Positions 1-8,418 of a DNA stretch of 43,852 nucleotides are shown piece by piece. Each line of letters starts with the position of its first letter. Position 1 is the first letter of the stretch. The notes under the pieces were generated by a model. It made no database searches. It saw only the letters and a list, made by a program, of their open reading frames with translations, and was not told the DNA's origin. The stretch comes from Candidatus Dorea intestinavium (GTDB lineage Bacteria; Bacillota; Clostridia; Lachnospirales; Lachnospiraceae), in the NCBI GenBank assembly GCA_019113475.1, contig DXHJ01000106.1, forward strand, positions 1-43,852. Reading direction: 5' to 3'. The position numbers and the translations under genes were made by a program.

Positions 1-1015
1 CTGTGACAACCGCCATTAAAGCCGTCATACTAATAAAACCAATGCGATAAGCACTTCTTACTCGGTCGTGTTTTCCGGCTCCATAGTTATAACTAATGAC
101 AGGTTGAATCCCTTGGGTCATACCCACGGAAACCACAAACATAATCTGCATAACACTTTGAATAATGGTCATCGCCCCAACGTGAATATCACCACCATAT
201 TTTTGCAAACCACTATTAAAGACAATATTAATCAAACTTTCTGTAATCTGCATAATAAAAGGTGAAACACCAAGCGCTAAAATTGCTAGTAAAATCTTCT
301 TTTCCAAGCGAATATTCTTTCTTTCAATACGAATGCTGCTTTTCTTTGATTTTAAAACCCACAGAATGAAAAATGCGCTGGCAGCCTGAGAAATAACGGT
401 AGCAATCGCCGCTCCCTTTACCCCCAGATTAAAAGTAAAAATAAAAATAGGGTCTAAAGCAATATTTAAGACAGCTCCTAATAAAATAGCCAACATGGAA
501 GTTTTTGACCTACCTTGGCAATTAATAAAAGGATTTAGTCCAATAGCAAACTGCACAAAAATCGTTCCGATTAAATAAATTTCCAAATAATCAAGGCCAT
601 AGGAAATCGTATTTTCACTAGCGCCAAAAGCCATTAACAGAGGTCTTTTAATAATTTCAAAAATAACCGTTAGCAAAAGACCAATGATAATCAAAGAAGC
701 AATAGCATTTCCTAGCATCTTTTGGGCTTTGTCTTGATCCTTTTTTCCTAGTTCAATAGCAGCAAGGGGCGCTCCTCCTGAACCGATTAATTGAGCAAAA
801 GCGGATACTAATAAAAGAACCGGAAAAGTTACACCCACGCCCGTTAGCGCCACTGCCCCAATGTCCTTAATCCTCCCTATATACATGCGATCAACGATAT
901 TATACAAAACATTAATCACTTGCGCTAACATAGCTGGTAGTGATAAGGTCACGATTAGTTTGGGAATCGGCCAATCCGCTAATCTATTTTCATTTTCATT
1001 TCTATTTTCCATCAT
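1..1015 (-). CDS. MATE family efflux transporter (3' end outside window)
   Basis: An uninterrupted reading frame runs from tandem ATG codons (1015 and 1012) to the left edge, about 338 codons, and the C-terminus is missing. The N-terminus reads MMENRNENENRLADWPIP, then hydrophobic helices with the MATE-typical 'NVLYNIVDRMYIG' segment and a Ser-Gly-Gly-rich second helix. Near the window edge it reads 'RSAYRIGFISM', another MATE-like stretch. MATE proteins are inner-membrane exporters of cationic drugs or metabolites driven by Na+ or H+ gradients. An AAGGA ribosome binding site lies about 7 nt before the first ATG. The gene starts only 9 nt after the stop of the upstream MFS exporter, so the two probably share a transcript. 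The substrate cannot be read from sequence. Confidence 0.9.
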   Translation of the reverse strand, partial: MMENRNENENRLADWPIPKLIVTLSLPAMLAQVINVLYNIVDRMYIGRIKDIGAVALTGVGVTFPVLLLVSAFAQLIGSGGAPLAAIELGKKDQDKAQKMLGNAIASLIIIGLLLTVIFEIIKRPLLMAFGASENTISYGLDYLEIYLIGTIFVQFAIGLNPFINCQGRSKTSMLAILLGAVLNIALDPIFIFTFNLGVKGAAIATVISQAASAFFILWVLKSKKSSIRIERKNIRLEKKILLAILALGVSPFIMQITESLINIVFNSGLQKYGGDIHVGAMTIIQSVMQIMFVVSVGMTQGIQPVISYNYGAGKHDRVRSAYRIGFISMTALMAVVT

Positions 1016-1024
1016 TTATTTTCC

Positions 1025-2236
1025 TTAATACAAATCCTTATTTTTCCTGATAGCTGGTGATAAAATCATCCATAAAGCTAAGATAATTGCCAGAATTCCA
1101 CAAATCATAAAGCAGCGATTAACACCAATAATCTCTGAGAAACTACCGCCTAGGATTAAGCCAACAGGGCCAGCAAAAAGACACACATTAAAAGAAAGAG
1201 AAAGAGCTCTTCCTAAATATTCATCGGGAATTCTGCTTTGAAAAATTGTGGTTCGAAGTCCGTAAAAGAACGGAATCGTAAAGCCCATAATAGCGGCGCA
1301 AATCATAAAATAAGGCAAGGCCGTTGGTAAGAGCAGACCGGATATTAAGGCTCCAATTCCATAAATACCAATAGAAGCGGTAATTCCGTGAATTTTAGAA
1401 ATCTTATTTCCCACAATTCCTAATACAAAAGAGCCAATTAAGGTTCCCGAAGAAAAGATAATTTCCACCATACTAGAATCGGCAATACTTCCGCGAAAAT
1501 ACGTCATGGTAATAAGGGGATACATAGAACCAATGGGAAAGTAAACAAAGGCATAAAGGGTACTAATCACTAAAACTGTCATAAGACCTGGCTCTCTTCT
1601 AATAGCCTCCACCCCTTCTTTGGTATCTTGCCAAATATGCAGTGCACCTGTCTTTTGACAATGCGCTGACTGGGGAATTTTCATAAAGATGACAATAATA
1701 ATAGCTACTGCCGCCCCGATTACATCTAGTAACACAATAAAGCCTAAATCCCAAATACTATATAAAACTGCCGCAAGAGCAGGACTTAAAATCAATGACA
1801 CCGATTCAAAGCCTTGCATAATTCCCGCACATCTTGCTAACTCTTCTTTTGGTACGATCGTTGGGGTAATGGCATTAAGGGAAGGGGAGTGAAAGGCCGA
1901 ACCAATGGATCTAAGGGCTAAAACCAAATAAATAAACCAAATAGGTAACTCACCCATAAAAGAAACCAAAGAGAGCGATAAGGCCATCAAGGCAATTCCC
2001 CCATCGGAGAGAATCAGCACTTTTTTTCGATCAAACTTATCAATAAAAGCCCCAGAAAACATTCCCACAATAGCTCTTGGTAAAAAGCCGCAAAGGGTTG
2101 ATAAAGTAACGATAATTGCCGACTGAGTTTTCTGGGTTAAATACCACACAATTGCCATTTGCAAAATAGAGCTAGTTAGCATAGAAACTGCTTGTCCGAC
2201 CCCTAGCATGGCAAATCTTCTTTTCCAATGTTCCAT
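1025..2236 (-). CDS. MFS exporter, Mef-like (DHA3 type)
   Basis: A 403-residue major facilitator protein with about 12 predicted membrane segments. The N-terminal part ('GQAVSMLTSSILQMAIVWYL', then 'GAFIDKFDRKKVLI') and the central 'RSIGSAFHSPSLNAITP' closely resemble my recollection of the macrolide exporter Mef(A) and its many uncharacterised Firmicute relatives. 'DKFDRKK' is the MFS loop 2-3 motif. These are proton-driven drug or metabolite exporters of the cytoplasmic membrane. It is first in a two-gene unit with the downstream MATE exporter, under the promoter at 2294-2322. The ribosome binding site is weak (AGAAAG before the ATG). Resemblance to Mef is not evidence of macrolide resistance, since no erm or msr partner is nearby. 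Confidence 0.88.
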   Translation of the reverse strand: MEHWKRRFAMLGVGQAVSMLTSSILQMAIVWYLTQKTQSAIIVTLSTLCGFLPRAIVGMFSGAFIDKFDRKKVLILSDGGIALMALSLSLVSFMGELPIWFIYLVLALRSIGSAFHSPSLNAITPTIVPKEELARCAGIMQGFESVSLILSPALAAVLYSIWDLGFIVLLDVIGAAVAIIIVIFMKIPQSAHCQKTGALHIWQDTKEGVEAIRREPGLMTVLVISTLYAFVYFPIGSMYPLITMTYFRGSIADSSMVEIIFSSGTLIGSFVLGIVGNKISKIHGITASIGIYGIGALISGLLLPTALPYFMICAAIMGFTIPFFYGLRTTIFQSRIPDEYLGRALSLSFNVCLFAGPVGLILGGSFSEIIGVNRCFMICGILAIILALWMILSPAIRKNKDLY

Positions 2237-2293
2237 TTTTTCATCACTTTCTACAAATTATTTTTTCAGTTCTTTTTCATGCCTTAATAATAT

Positions 2294-2322
2294 ATTATAT
2301 CAGGACAAGAAAAGGCTAGCAA
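2294..2322 (-). promoter_or_regulatory. Promoter of the MFS-MATE unit
   Basis: On the minus strand, TTGCTA (2322-2317), a 17-nt spacer and a perfect TATAAT (2299-2294) preceded by TG (extended -10). This is a good vegetative sigma-A promoter match, about 58 nt upstream of the MFS start codon. Confidence 0.7.
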
Positions 2323-2332
2323 ATAAAGAAAA

Positions 2333-2358
2333 GGCTTGGTCCCATCTTGGACCAAGCC
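2333..2358 (-). terminator. Intrinsic terminator after the AGCS symporter gene
   Basis: A perfect 10-bp inverted repeat (GGCTTGGTCC / GGACCAAGCC) around a 6-nt loop. On the minus strand it is followed by TTTTCTTTATTT. It starts 16 nt after the symporter stop codon. The plus-strand flank is also T-rich, but no plus-strand gene ends here. Confidence 0.88.
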
Positions 2359-2374
2359 TAAAATTATTTTTTCA

Positions 2375-3733
2375 TTATTCTTTGTAACTTTTATCCACTT
2401 CTTTTACTACTTTCGTTAAGGCCAAAAGACCCAGTAAGTTTGGTATAACCATTAAGCCATTAAAGCAATCAGCCATATCCCAAACTAAATCTACTTTAAG
2501 AGCGGAACCAATAACAATACAAACACAGACAAGTAAAGCATAGATTTTAACCGCTTTTGTACCAAATAAATATTTAATATTTGCTTCACCAAAGAAGTAC
2601 CAACCAACAATGGTAGAAAAAGCAAAGAAGAAAAGACAAATAGCTAAAAATATCTCACCAAACTTACCAAAAACAGAAGAAAAGGCTGCTTGAGAAAGTG
2701 CAGTACCAGTTAAGGAACCATCTGGTTTTATAACACCAGTAATAATAATAACAAAAGCAGTTAGGTTTAAAACTACAAAAGTATCGATAAAGACACCAAC
2801 CATAGCAACAAAACCTTGTTCAGAAGGTTGTTTTACCTTGGCTACTGCGTGAGCGTGAGGGGTTGAACCCATACCGGCTTCGTTAGAGAAAAGACCTCTT
2901 GCTACGCCTTTTTGTAAGGCTATTTTTAAAGTTGCACCTGTTACACCACCAGCAATTGCATCTGGTTTAAAGGCACCTACGACGATTGCATATAGTACAT
3001 GAGGAAACTGCGTAATATTTGCGCCAATAACAATCAAAGATCCAACAATATAAAAGACTGCCATAACAGGAACTAATAGCTCTGTTACTTGCGCAATACG
3101 TTTAATACCACCCGAAAAAACTACAAAAGCAAGAACAGCTACAATTACACCAATAATCACGGGATTAATACCAAAAGCGGTATTAAAAGCAGCTCCAATC
3201 GAGTTTGATTGAACCGCATTTCCCATAAAACCTAGCGCAAAAATAATTAAGACAGCAAAGATAGCTGCTAATATTTTACCAAACTTTCCTTTATAGGCCG
3301 CCTTTATATAATAAACGGGGCCACCTGTTACCGTACCTTTTTCGTCTACATGTTTATACTTTTGGGCCATAATAGCTTCCGCATAGATTGTTGCCATACC
3401 AAAGAAAGCACTAATCCACATCCAGAAAATAGCACCTGGGCCACCAATGGCAATAGCGGTTGCCGCTCCGGCAATATTTCCGGTACCAACTTGAGCTGCT
3501 ACTGCCGTTGCTAAGGCTTGGAAAGAACTCATGCCATCTTTGCCAGCAGCTTCTTTGCCTTTTTTCTTAAAAATACCGCCAAATACATTTTTCATACCAG
3601 TCCCAAACCTACGGACCTGAATAAAATGTAAATTAAAGGTAAACCAAATTCCCGTTCCTACTAATAAAAAGATTAGTAGTTTGTCCCACAATAGAGCATT
3701 TAATGTACTTACAAAACTAGTTAGAGCTTCCAT
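2375..3733 (-). CDS. Alanine/glycine:cation symporter (AGCS family)
   Basis: Sodium:alanine symporter family protein of about 452 residues with 10-12 hydrophobic segments. Family hallmarks visible include 'ALATAVAAQVGTGNIAGAATA' near residue 80, 'GGPGAIFWMW', 'GGPVYYI', and 'GLFSNEAGMGSTPHAHA' near residue 285. The family imports alanine, glycine or other small amino acids with Na+ across the cytoplasmic membrane. Start choice: the frame opens with TTG at 3748, but AGGAGG lies directly against the next ATG (3739). The ATG at 3733 has a 6-nt spacing to AGGAGG and is the likely start. It is monocistronic, ending at the strong hairpin at 2333-2358. Confidence 0.93.
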   Translation of the reverse strand: MEALTSFVSTLNALLWDKLLIFLLVGTGIWFTFNLHFIQVRRFGTGMKNVFGGIFKKKGKEAAGKDGMSSFQALATAVAAQVGTGNIAGAATAIAIGGPGAIFWMWISAFFGMATIYAEAIMAQKYKHVDEKGTVTGGPVYYIKAAYKGKFGKILAAIFAVLIIFALGFMGNAVQSNSIGAAFNTAFGINPVIIGVIVAVLAFVVFSGGIKRIAQVTELLVPVMAVFYIVGSLIVIGANITQFPHVLYAIVVGAFKPDAIAGGVTGATLKIALQKGVARGLFSNEAGMGSTPHAHAVAKVKQPSEQGFVAMVGVFIDTFVVLNLTAFVIIITGVIKPDGSLTGTALSQAAFSSVFGKFGEIFLAICLFFFAFSTIVGWYFFGEANIKYLFGTKAVKIYALLVCVCIVIGSALKVDLVWDMADCFNGLMVIPNLLGLLALTKVVKEVDKSYKE

Positions 3734-3929
3734 TTCCATCCTCCTCAATCTTTTTTGTCACTCTTTCTAATTATCCTATAAATTAACTAAATCATAAGAT
3801 TTTCGGTAGGTTTTTACAATATGAAACTCTTCTTTTCGTAATATTTTCGTTTACCCTATTTTTGTTAAATTGTTATCGATGTTATTTATCCTTTTACTCT
3901 TTTTTATTAGATAATTTTTGCCAATAATC
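3734..3929 (-). other. Intergenic region upstream of the AGCS gene
   Basis: An AT-rich 196-nt stretch between the signal-peptidase-like gene and the symporter. Besides the symporter ribosome binding site I see only weak promoter-like AT tracts (for example GATAAT with no convincing -35) and no clear hairpin terminator for the upstream gene. Confidence 0.5.
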
Positions 3930-4373
3930 TTATAGTTGTAAGATGGCCCCTAAGAAAATAGCAAAATCTCCCAAATTGTAAGTTATATCTGAAAATTTTT
4001 TAGCTTTTACTTTAAAACCAATATAATCCACTACATACCCTCTAATGATGTGGTCATAAGCATTGCTTAAGCCCCCACCAAGAAGAAGTGACATGCCAAT
4101 CTTTTTTAGAATTCCTTTTCCTCTCCAAGTCTTAATCGCTAAAAGAAAAATAATTCCTACAGAAAAAGAAGAACAGAGCTTGACAAGTTTTGGGTTTTTC
4201 TCTAATAGATTTAAAAACATACCATAATTATGTACCTTACGTAGTTCTATTTTTTTATCTTGTAATTCTTCTTTTAAAGAACAGTTGCCTGCTTCTACTT
4301 CTTTTTTTATTAACAAATCGCTCTGACAAACGACGCCTGCAATTACTGGATAGATCATCTTAATTTTTCCCAT
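3930..4373 (-). CDS. Signal peptidase II (LspA)-like membrane protein
   Basis: A 147-residue protein with about four hydrophobic segments. LspA landmarks appear in order: a 'DLLIKK' segment after helix 1 (LspA 'DQxxK'), 'VHNYGMF' near residues 48-53 (LspA 'NxGxAF'), N104/D107 followed by 'GYVVDYI' with D116, and 'YNLGDFAI' with D136. D116 and D136 match the catalytic aspartate pair of LspA, which cleaves prolipoprotein signal peptides in the membrane. The amphipathic stretch at residues 20-45 is charged and unusual for LspA, so this may be a divergent paralogue rather than the housekeeping enzyme. AAGGAGG lies 6 nt before the ATG, and this site is buried in the hairpin described at 4378-4421. 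Confidence 0.75.
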   Translation of the reverse strand: MGKIKMIYPVIAGVVCQSDLLIKKEVEAGNCSLKEELQDKKIELRKVHNYGMFLNLLEKNPKLVKLCSSFSVGIIFLLAIKTWRGKGILKKIGMSLLLGGGLSNAYDHIIRGYVVDYIGFKVKAKKFSDITYNLGDFAIFLGAILQL

Positions 4374-4377
4374 AAAA

Positions 4378-4421
4378 AACCTCCTTAGTCTAAGTTACTT
4401 ATAACATGAGCCAAGGAGGTT
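4378..4421 (-). terminator. Terminator-like hairpin containing the RBS of the next gene
   Basis: On the minus strand AACCTCCTT (4421-4413) pairs perfectly with AAGGAGGTT (4386-4378). Between them lies a 26-nt loop with a small inner GTTA/TAAC stem. The 3' arm runs into TTTTTT and then the ATG at 4373. It begins 7 nt after the response-regulator stop, the usual place for an operon terminator. Its 3' arm is the AAGGAGG ribosome binding site of the LspA-like gene, so the hairpin could both terminate transcription and hide that site. Confidence 0.65.
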
Positions 4422-4428
4422 GTAAATC

Positions 4429-5175
4429 TTAATTATTCTTTTTTTGATTGCGATATTCGTTAGCAGAAACTCCTACCATTTTTTTAAAAACACGGGAAAA
4501 ATGAGCAATATCCATAAATCCTGTTTCCTGTGCAATATCACCAATGCGGTAAAACGGATCTTTTAAGAGTTCTTTCGCTTCTTCAATGCGCTTTTGATTT
4601 AAAATATCCGAAAAACTTTTTCCGGTATGACGATTAAGGAGTTTACTTAAATGCCATTGACTTACATAAACTTGATCCGCTACATCAGAAAGCTTTAACT
4701 TTTCTTTGTAGTGAGCATCAATATAAGTAAGCGCATTTTGCACAATAAAATTATTGGCTACCCCTTCCTCTTCTGCCCCTGTTTCCATCTTCGCGTTCGT
4801 TTCTTTTAACTTTTTCGTCATCACTTCCATGGCTTCATTTAGTTCATCCATCTTTGATGGCTTCGTTAAAAACCTAGTGATTCCTAGTCGGATTGCTTTT
4901 TGTGCATAATCAAAGTTTCGATAACCGGTTAAGATTGATACTTGCAATTTGGGAAACTCTGACTTTAAAGCGGCCAGCATCGTCAAGCCATCCATATTAG
5001 GCATGGAAATATCGGTAAAAACAATGTCTGGATGTTTTTGTCTAATCACTTCAATTCCTTCATTCCCATCTTCAGCAGTACCAACAACTTGCGCGTCATA
5101 CTTTTTCCAATCAAAACCTTTTGACATACCTTCTAGTATAATCGGCTCGTCATCAATCAAAACTACCTTATACAT
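4429..5175 (-). CDS. Response regulator, YesN-like with AraC-type DNA-binding domain
   Basis: A 248-residue two-domain regulator. Residues 1-120 form a receiver: acidic pair D8-D9, phospho-acceptor D55 in 'FTDISMPNMDG', and K106 in 'FLTKPSK'. Residues 145-245 form two AraC-type helix-turn-helix motifs ('KLSDVADQVYVSQWHLSKLL' and 'GDIAQETGFMDIAHFSRVFK'). It probably pairs with the YesM-like kinase encoded in the same operon (8419-10146) and activates the operon in response to extracellular sugar or solute-binding protein state. It is last in the operon, 9 nt after the second permease gene, with an AAGGAG site before its ATG. Confidence 0.93.
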   Translation of the reverse strand: MYKVVLIDDEPIILEGMSKGFDWKKYDAQVVGTAEDGNEGIEVIRQKHPDIVFTDISMPNMDGLTMLAALKSEFPKLQVSILTGYRNFDYAQKAIRLGITRFLTKPSKMDELNEAMEVMTKKLKETNAKMETGAEEEGVANNFIVQNALTYIDAHYKEKLKLSDVADQVYVSQWHLSKLLNRHTGKSFSDILNQKRIEEAKELLKDPFYRIGDIAQETGFMDIAHFSRVFKKMVGVSANEYRNQKKNN

Positions 5176-5184
5176 ATCCTCTCC

Positions 5185-6039
5185 TTATCCCTTTACGGCC
5201 CCTGCAGTCATCCCTTTAATTATATACTTTTGCAGGCAAATGTAAACTATCAGAATCGGGATAATAACTAGGGCTACAGCTGCTGCCATTAATCCATAGT
5301 TGGTTCCTTCTCGTGAAGTAATCTCGTTTAAGAGTCTGGTAATACCATATTGGTTTCCTCGTAACATAAAGGTCTGAGTAAAGAGATCATTATAGCTCCA
5401 AAGAAAACTAAAGATACCAACGGTGGCAAAAGAAGGCTTTGCTAGTGGCATAATAACTTTGCCAAAAATTTGGAACGCATTACAGCCTTCCATATAAGCT
5501 GCTTCTTCAAGTTCAATCGGTAATTCTTTAATATAACCACTTAATACCACAATGGCAAAAGACATATTCCCAGCAATTTGCGGTAAAATTACAGCAAGCA
5601 AAGATTTCCATACATGCGGTGTATTAACAATACCGATTGCTGCCATCATTCTAAAAACTGGGATAATCGTGGCAAAAACAGGAAACATCATGCCGGCAAT
5701 AACGATATTTTGTAAAATCTTACGGCCTTTAAAACGGTAGCGTACGAGACCATATGAAGCCATACCCGCTAAGAGAATTACAACAAAGGCCACAGTTACG
5801 GAAATAATAATACTGTTGCGATAAGCGCCAATAATGTCTAACCTTTGAAAAGCCGTTGTATAGTTATCCAGCGTAAACTTATCCCCAATTGGTAATGAGA
5901 ATGAATCCGAAACAATAATCTTTCTATCCTTAAAAGAGTTTAAAACAACCCAAAGGATAGGGTAGATGGTGGTGAGCGCCCATTGAATTAAAACAATGTA
6001 GATAATAACCATACCAATACTGGTTTTTTTCTTCTTCAT
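5185..6039 (-). CDS. Carbohydrate ABC transporter permease (MalG-like)
   Basis: A 284-residue inner-membrane permease with six predicted helices. The EAA loop is 'ELEEAAYMEGCNAFQIFGKV' at about residues 176-195, the site that docks the ATPase. The N-terminal 'YPILWVVLNSFKD' is typical of MalG-type CUT1 permeases. It starts 14 nt after the MalF-like gene, with AGGAG upstream. With that gene and the binding lipoprotein it forms an importer. No ATPase gene lies in the operon, so a shared MsmX/MsiK-type ATPase from elsewhere is expected. Confidence 0.93.
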   Translation of the reverse strand: MKKKKTSIGMVIIYIVLIQWALTTIYPILWVVLNSFKDRKIIVSDSFSLPIGDKFTLDNYTTAFQRLDIIGAYRNSIIISVTVAFVVILLAGMASYGLVRYRFKGRKILQNIVIAGMMFPVFATIIPVFRMMAAIGIVNTPHVWKSLLAVILPQIAGNMSFAIVVLSGYIKELPIELEEAAYMEGCNAFQIFGKVIMPLAKPSFATVGIFSFLWSYNDLFTQTFMLRGNQYGITRLLNEITSREGTNYGLMAAAVALVIIPILIVYICLQKYIIKGMTAGAVKG

Positions 6040-6053
6040 AATGCCCTTCTCCT

Positions 6054-6938
6054 TTAATAGTCTTTTTGTTTAAACACTTTATTAACCACTTTTGAAAGTA
6101 CCACACCTAAGATAACAATTAAAATCGCAATGGCCGAACTATAATCTACGTCATTTTGATTAAAGACTGTGTGATACATATAAGTACCAGTAAGCCAGGT
6201 GCTATTTACTGGCATACCTTTGGGGAACATTACCCAAGGTAAGTCAAATACTTTTAGTGCGCCAGTTACAGCTAGTACCGCACAAGTACAAATTACATTA
6301 TACGCAAGAGGAACCGTAATATATTTTACCCTTTGAAAAGGAGTAGCACCATCGATTGCTGCTGCTTCATAAAGTTCTCCGGAAATATTATTAAGTCCTG
6401 TTACAATAATGATAAAGTAAAAACCAACATACTGCCAGGTAACTGGTATCATCAAGGTCATAAGCGCATGCGCTTGCTCTTTCCAGTCAATTAAGGTGCT
6501 GCGGCCAAATATTTCTAAGAGTTGGTTAAGCATTCCCTTATCATATAAAAAGATTAAGTTAAACAACAAACCAAGAGCGGTTGCTGATACTACGATAGGG
6601 AAAAAGTAAACAATCTGAAAGAACTTCTTTCCTCGCCTAATATTGTCAACTAACAAAGCTAAACCTAAGGCAATTCCTACTTGAAAAATCAAAGTGACAA
6701 CTACCATAATTGCGGTATTTTTTAATGCTGTGAGCATATTCTTGTCAGTAAACATTCTGACATAGTTTGAATACCAAGGTGAGTTAAGACCCTTTGCAGC
6801 ATTACCAAGACCCCTTATGTTTTGAAAGCTGTTCCATATATTAACGAAAAAAGGATAGTATAAAAATACAAGCATAAATGCAAATGCAGGTATTAGAAAC
6901 ACCAAAAGTGGCTTCTTATTGCGATAAATGTTCGACAT
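6054..6938 (-). CDS. Carbohydrate ABC transporter permease (MalF-like)
   Basis: A 294-residue permease with six predicted helices. The EAA loop is 'ELYEAAAIDGATPFQRVKYI' near residues 189-208, and the N-terminal 'FLIPAFAFMLVFLYYPFFVNIWNSF' is characteristic of CUT1 MalF/UgpA-type subunits. AAGGAGG precedes the ATG. The gene follows the binding-protein gene after 75 nt that contain an attenuator-like hairpin (6960-6990), consistent with lower permease than binding-protein expression. Confidence 0.93.
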   Translation of the reverse strand: MSNIYRNKKPLLVFLIPAFAFMLVFLYYPFFVNIWNSFQNIRGLGNAAKGLNSPWYSNYVRMFTDKNMLTALKNTAIMVVVTLIFQVGIALGLALLVDNIRRGKKFFQIVYFFPIVVSATALGLLFNLIFLYDKGMLNQLLEIFGRSTLIDWKEQAHALMTLMIPVTWQYVGFYFIIIVTGLNNISGELYEAAAIDGATPFQRVKYITVPLAYNVICTCAVLAVTGALKVFDLPWVMFPKGMPVNSTWLTGTYMYHTVFNQNDVDYSSAIAILIVILGVVLSKVVNKVFKQKDY

Positions 6939-6959
6939 TTCATCCTCCTTTTAAAAAGA

Positions 6960-6990
6960 GGACTGCCAACCCCTACTGTGTTGACAGTCC
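6960..6990 (-). terminator. Intra-operon attenuator hairpin
   Basis: An 11-bp inverted repeat with one mismatch (arms 6960-6970 and 6980-6990, GGACTGccaac / gttgaCAGTCC) around a 9-nt loop. On the minus strand it is followed by TCTTTTT, then the AAGGAGG of the downstream permease. This is a short intrinsic terminator inside the operon, between binding protein and permeases. It probably lets part of the transcripts through and protects the upstream mRNA 3' end. Confidence 0.75.
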
Positions 6991-7013
6991 TTGATATGTT
7001 AGAAAAATTTCAA

Positions 7014-8330
7014 CTATTCTTGAATTTCTTTAACCATTTCCAGCACTTCACTTACGGCTGTCTTAATATCATTGTCTCCGCTTACAAGGCCTGGCATTCC
7101 ATCAAATACAGGTCCTCTTGCATCTGTTGGCACTTGATCTTGAACAGCTCCGGCGATTCCTGTAATATCAGAAATCATGTGGTAACCATCTTTTCCAAGG
7201 CTTGTAAGTGTACTTTCATCAACGTCTGCACCTTCTTTAAGAGCAGTTGCTGATGTTCCCGCAAACTTAGAAACCATTTCATCAGATGTCATTTTAGTAA
7301 TAAAGCTTACTGCTGCTTCACGTTTTGCATCATCATCCCAAGCTTTTTTAGTGATATAGTATCCTGATGATAAGCCACCGATTAGATCAGTTGCTTTACG
7401 ATCACCTTTAGCTGGTACATAAGTTACGGTAAAGTTATCAATATTATCTGTAGCTTCTTCAATTCCGCCAACTTTCCAAGAACCATCTAATAAGAATGCT
7501 GATTTTCCATCAATAAATCCTTGTACTGTTTCATCATCGGTTCCAGATAAAGTATTTTCTGGGAAGAATCCTTTTTCATATAATGTTTTGATATCTTCAA
7601 TACCAGCAACCCAAGCTTTACCGTTTTCATCATCTACTGACTCTGGTAAAGTATTGTGAGTTTTTACTGAATCATGATTAAAGATTGTATATTCAAACCA
7701 GTAGTGAGGTACTTGTGCTAAAGATGCAGCAATTGGATTAAAACCAGCATCTTTAATCTTTTGGCAAGTTTCCATAAATTCATCCCAAGTAGTATCTTTT
7801 CCTGGAACTTCAACGCCTGCTGCCTCAACTACTTCTTTGTTTACAAATAAACCTTCCCAGTAACCATTAACTGGTACAGAATAGTTCTTGCCATCAACTG
7901 GTGATGCACCAAGCATTTCATCTTTCATGTTGGTTGCATAGTCTGGATATTCTTTACGAATATCATCGATAGAAACAACCTTACCAGCCTCTACAAAACT
8001 GTTTGAATCAACCCCGTTAAAGTAGAATAATACATCCGGTTCTGATCCCGCTTGAAAGTCTGCCGCAACTCTTGCTTTAAAAGCTTCATCTGAAGTTTGA
8101 GAAGAATCAGAAACGGTGTTACCTGTTTCTTCTTCCCAAGCTTTTACGCCCTCTTGGAAGTTCTCGGCATTTCCGTCATTACCTGCATAAGTTGTTACTA
8201 CATTTAGCGTAACACCTTTGCCCTTGTCATCCTCTTTTGCTGCTGTGTTATCATCACTCTTGCTGCCACAAGCTGCGAGTGATCCCACGAGCATACATGC
8301 GATTAATGTTGCTACAATTTTCTTTTTCAT
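7014..8330 (-). CDS. Sugar-binding lipoprotein of ABC importer (SBP family 1)
   Basis: A 438-residue extracellular solute-binding protein. The signal peptide ends in the lipobox 'SLAAC' with lipidated C21, followed by an acidic, low-complexity linker to about residue 38. The mature part has the family-1 layout: 'LNVVTTYAGNDGN' start, 'PDVLFYFNGVDSNSFVEAGK', 'DGKNYSVPVNGYWEGLFVNK', 'FIDGKSAFLLDGSW'. It captures a sugar outside the cell for the two permeases encoded downstream. The adjacent GH94 phosphorylase suggests a GlcNAc disaccharide, but the ligand is inferred, not read. AAGGAGG lies before the ATG. I found no convincing separate promoter in the 88 nt after the kinase gene. Confidence 0.93.
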   Translation of the reverse strand: MKKKIVATLIACMLVGSLAACGSKSDDNTAAKEDDKGKGVTLNVVTTYAGNDGNAENFQEGVKAWEEETGNTVSDSSQTSDEAFKARVAADFQAGSEPDVLFYFNGVDSNSFVEAGKVVSIDDIRKEYPDYATNMKDEMLGASPVDGKNYSVPVNGYWEGLFVNKEVVEAAGVEVPGKDTTWDEFMETCQKIKDAGFNPIAASLAQVPHYWFEYTIFNHDSVKTHNTLPESVDDENGKAWVAGIEDIKTLYEKGFFPENTLSGTDDETVQGFIDGKSAFLLDGSWKVGGIEEATDNIDNFTVTYVPAKGDRKATDLIGGLSSGYYITKKAWDDDAKREAAVSFITKMTSDEMVSKFAGTSATALKEGADVDESTLTSLGKDGYHMISDITGIAGAVQDQVPTDARGPVFDGMPGLVSGDNDIKTAVSEVLEMVKEIQE

Positions 8331-8418
8331 TCTATATCCTCCTTTATAGATCTCATTTCTATCTCAATCTTAACCTATAAAGAAACCCTGGTAAATGATA
8401 GGCATTGTGAATTATTGT

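Noticed and set aside
68-265. Short plus-strand open frame near the left edge
   Set aside because: It is antisense to the MATE transporter reading frame, which has clear family motifs. The short frame has no ribosome binding site.
1025-2236. Calling the Mef-like MFS gene a macrolide resistance gene
   Set aside because: The resemblance is to the broad family. There is no msr or erm partner, mobile element or composition change to support an acquired resistance gene.
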